A DNA stretch of 64,000 nucleotides from Anaeramoeba flamelloides (lineage: Eukaryota; Metamonada; Anaeramoebidae): assembly GCA_027625915.1 (NCBI GenBank), contig JANTQA010000047.1:10540001-10604000 (forward strand), read 5' to 3'. The translations under genes were made by a program, and so were the position numbers. The notes below the pieces were generated by a model. The model was not told the origin of the DNA. It made no database searches and worked only from the letters and a program-made list of their open reading frames with translations. Below, one piece after another: positions 62,182-64,000 of this stretch (position 1 is the first letter of the stretch; each line of letters starts with the position of its first letter).

Positions 62182-63465
62182 ATGTCATACGTGAAAAGAT
62201 TACCAAATAGAATGGATCCAAAAAAAAAAAAATTCAAAGAAAAAGAAAAAAAAGCAAAAACTGAAATCGAAGAAGAAGTCTATGAAACATCTTCTTCTCC
62301 TACCTCTTCATTTATGAACTCAAGTTCCTCAGATTCTTTGGACGATGTTCCGCCTTTGATTATGTCCACTAATTTACTTGCGTCATTATTAACTAATCTT
62401 CATAAATCGAAAGTACCTACAAATAAACCACCCGAAAAAGAAAAAGAAAAAGAAAAAGAAAAAGGAAAAGGAAAAGGAAAGGGAAAAGGAAAAAGAAAAG
62501 GAAAAGGAAAAGGAAAAGGAAGAGGAGGAGGAAGAGGAAGAGGAAGAGGAAAAGGGCAATTGAAAGAAAAAGGAAAAGGAAAAGATCAATTGAAAGAAAA
62601 AGATCGTCTTGAAACAAACAAAAAAACAAAATATAAAACAAAAAAAAAGAATGCAAAAACCAACCCAGACAATAACAAAAACGATGAGGAAATTCTTCAG
62701 CGAGGTAACCATCGTTCAAACTCAACCAGTCATAAAACTAATAAGAAAATAAAAGTAAAAAAAAAAAATTCAAGAAAAAGAAAACCAGAGCCAACAAAAA
62801 GCACAAAAATAACAAAAAAAAAGAAAAAAGATCGTTTTGATAAACACATTCCGAAAAATCAAATTGAAATAGAAAAGATCGATGAAAACAAGAATAAAAA
62901 CAAAGATCTTGAGAAAATAAAAAACAAAGAAAAAGAAAAAGAAAAAGACAAAGAAAAAGCAAAAGAAAAGGAAAAAGGATCTGATCCTAATAAAAAAAAA
63001 ACAAATTCACAAAACTTAAAAAACCAAGCCAAAAAAGAAATAAAGCCAAAAACAAAAGTTATTACCAAAATCAATATTCAAAAGTCAAAAAATTCAAAAA
63101 AAACCACTATCAAAAAGAAAAAAAAAAGAAAAAAAAACCCTCCAAAAAATGAGAAAAGCAATCAAAATAAGGGTAGTGACGAACGAAGTAATAAAGCACT
63201 ATCTGCAAAAGAGCAAAGAATTTTAAACCGAAGAGCTGCGAACAGAATAAATGCACAGAGATTTCGTAGAAAAAGGAAACTTTATGTTTCGAGTTTGGAA
63301 GAGAATATGAATAAACTTCGTGAAGGCGTTGAGGATATCTCAAACTTTGTGCAAAATTCAAAAACAGATGAGAATTTTGATTTGTCTCATTTTTTTGAAC
63401 ATTTAGAAAACTCTTGTAAAAGGCTATTAGGGGAAACAGAGGAAAAAAATAAAGAAAAGAATTGA
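62182..63465 (+). CDS. Lys-rich protein with C-terminal bZIP domain
   Basis: Single-exon ATG-to-TGA gene of 427 residues. Residues about 346-373 (RILNRRAANRINAQRFRRKR then KLYVSSLE) fit the bZIP basic region, with Asn354 and Arg362 of the N-x7-R signature and the YV-x-x-LE junction as in CREB-type proteins. The zipper is short: Leu372, Leu379 and Ile386 are in heptad register, then the pattern stops. The first 60 residues are Ser/Asp/Pro-rich. Residues 85-140 are (KE)n, (KG)n and an RG-rich block from a GGAAAA-type coding microsatellite; 145-330 is Lys-rich low complexity. A nuclear DNA-binding factor is likely; dimer partner and targets are unknown. The basic region is convincing but the rest gives no family. 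Confidence 0.78.
   Translation: MSYVKRLPNRMDPKKKKFKEKEKKAKTEIEEEVYETSSSPTSSFMNSSSSDSLDDVPPLIMSTNLLASLLTNLHKSKVPTNKPPEKEKEKEKEKGKGKGKGKGKRKGKGKGKGRGGGRGRGRGKGQLKEKGKGKDQLKEKDRLETNKKTKYKTKKKNAKTNPDNNKNDEEILQRGNHRSNSTSHKTNKKIKVKKKNSRKRKPEPTKSTKITKKKKKDRFDKHIPKNQIEIEKIDENKNKNKDLEKIKNKEKEKEKDKEKAKEKEKGSDPNKKKTNSQNLKNQAKKEIKPKTKVITKINIQKSKNSKKTTIKKKKKRKKNPPKNEKSNQNKGSDERSNKALSAKEQRILNRRAANRINAQRFRRKRKLYVSSLEENMNKLREGVEDISNFVQNSKTDENFDLSHFFEHLENSCKRLLGETEEKNKEKN
62436..62600 (+). repeat. Coding hexamer microsatellite (GAAAAA / GGAAAA / GAGGAA)
   Basis: An uninterrupted purine tract encoding KEKEKE, then KGKGKG, then a GRGRGRG block. The reverse strand yields only Phe/Leu/Ser artefacts. The same kind of purine/pyrimidine tract appears non-coding at 32110 and 34263. 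Confidence 0.85.
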
Positions 63466-64000
63466 TTTATTTGATTTAAATTTCTCTTTTTCTTTTTTTT
63501 TTTTCTACAATTTTGATTTGGATCTTACGACATTAACTTGAAAAAAATTTTTTTTTGGGATAAGATTTTTAAAAATATTTATTTGTTATTATTTTATATT
63601 GTAGTATTGTGTATTTGTTTTAAATGACTGGACAGACTTTTAATTTATTTTAAAAACAAATAAATTAAATATAATGAAAAAATAATTCTTTTGTTCAAAA
63701 TTAAAAATGATAATTGTTTAAATAACTCCTATTCAACTTTTAAATTTTTCTTTTACATTTCATAGAATCATTTTTCAATTATTGTCAATTTTTTTCAAAA
63801 AGGAAATTATGATTATTTTTTCCACTGGAAATTAAATTATTTTAAACATTATGTTAATAATTTAAAATCTTCTTTCTTAATTTTATAAATTTTTATTATC
63901 TTAACTGCTATTTTTTTTTTATTACTAAGTTATGAGCAAATTGTTGTTTTATTTATAGTATTATTTTGTTTATCATTATTTTTTTTAAAAAAAAATATCA
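63466..64000. other. 3' flank of the bZIP gene
   Basis: AT-rich sequence to the window edge; no gene or matched repeat seen. Confidence 0.5.

Overview
This window reads as nuclear DNA from a very AT-rich unicellular eukaryote. The evidence is split genes with GT-AG introns, two cytosolic ribosomal proteins of eukaryotic type, a VDAC/Tom40-type porin, an RCC1-BTB protein, a bZIP protein and long Asn/Gln homopolymers. Standard stop codons are used: TAA for most genes, TGA for the bZIP and Asn/Gln-rich genes. RCC1-BTB proteins are very numerous in Anaeramoeba-like protists, so that lineage is a plausible guess. It is an inference from gene content, and an amoebozoan cannot be excluded by reading alone.

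Genes in order: a damaged RCC1-BTB gene (3009-4828, +); a membrane-anchored penicillin-acylase-family Ntn hydrolase (6218-9037, -); ribosomal protein eL32 (13704-14227, +, one intron); an Asn/Gln-rich protein with an E2F/DP-like winged helix at its incomplete N-terminus (21773 to about 24321, -); an unrecognised 208-residue protein (27953-28579, -); a VDAC-like porin whose last exon lies 6.6 kb downstream (33558-41006, +); ribosomal protein uS11/RPS14 in four exons (47430-48511, -); an S10 serine carboxypeptidase in four exons spread over 7.8 kb (50317-58092, +); and a Lys-rich bZIP protein (62182-63465, +). No tRNA, rRNA, CRISPR array or LTR element was recognised.

Most of the remaining sequence that can be explained is mobile DNA. 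By comparing distant parts of the window with each other I found about a dozen families of short inverted-repeat elements, here called A to M, most 0.2-2 kb and without recognisable transposase. They are also nested in one another. Families A, B and C end in TTAAGG-like inverted repeats with TTAA at both edges. D and E are flanked by TA, and I by TTA. F and G share the outermost 14 bases. E carries arrays of the palindrome ATCGCGAT. J folds back on itself. Three decayed fragments of one LINE family (reverse transcriptase plus a C-terminal zinc-finger motif) lie downstream of the porin gene and inside a carboxypeptidase intron.

The host genes form no evident operon or pathway. The layout is sparse genes, small introns in ribosomal protein genes, and huge introns that house the transposons. 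All boundaries, repeat families and empty-site comparisons come from reading by eye. No alignment or search was run.
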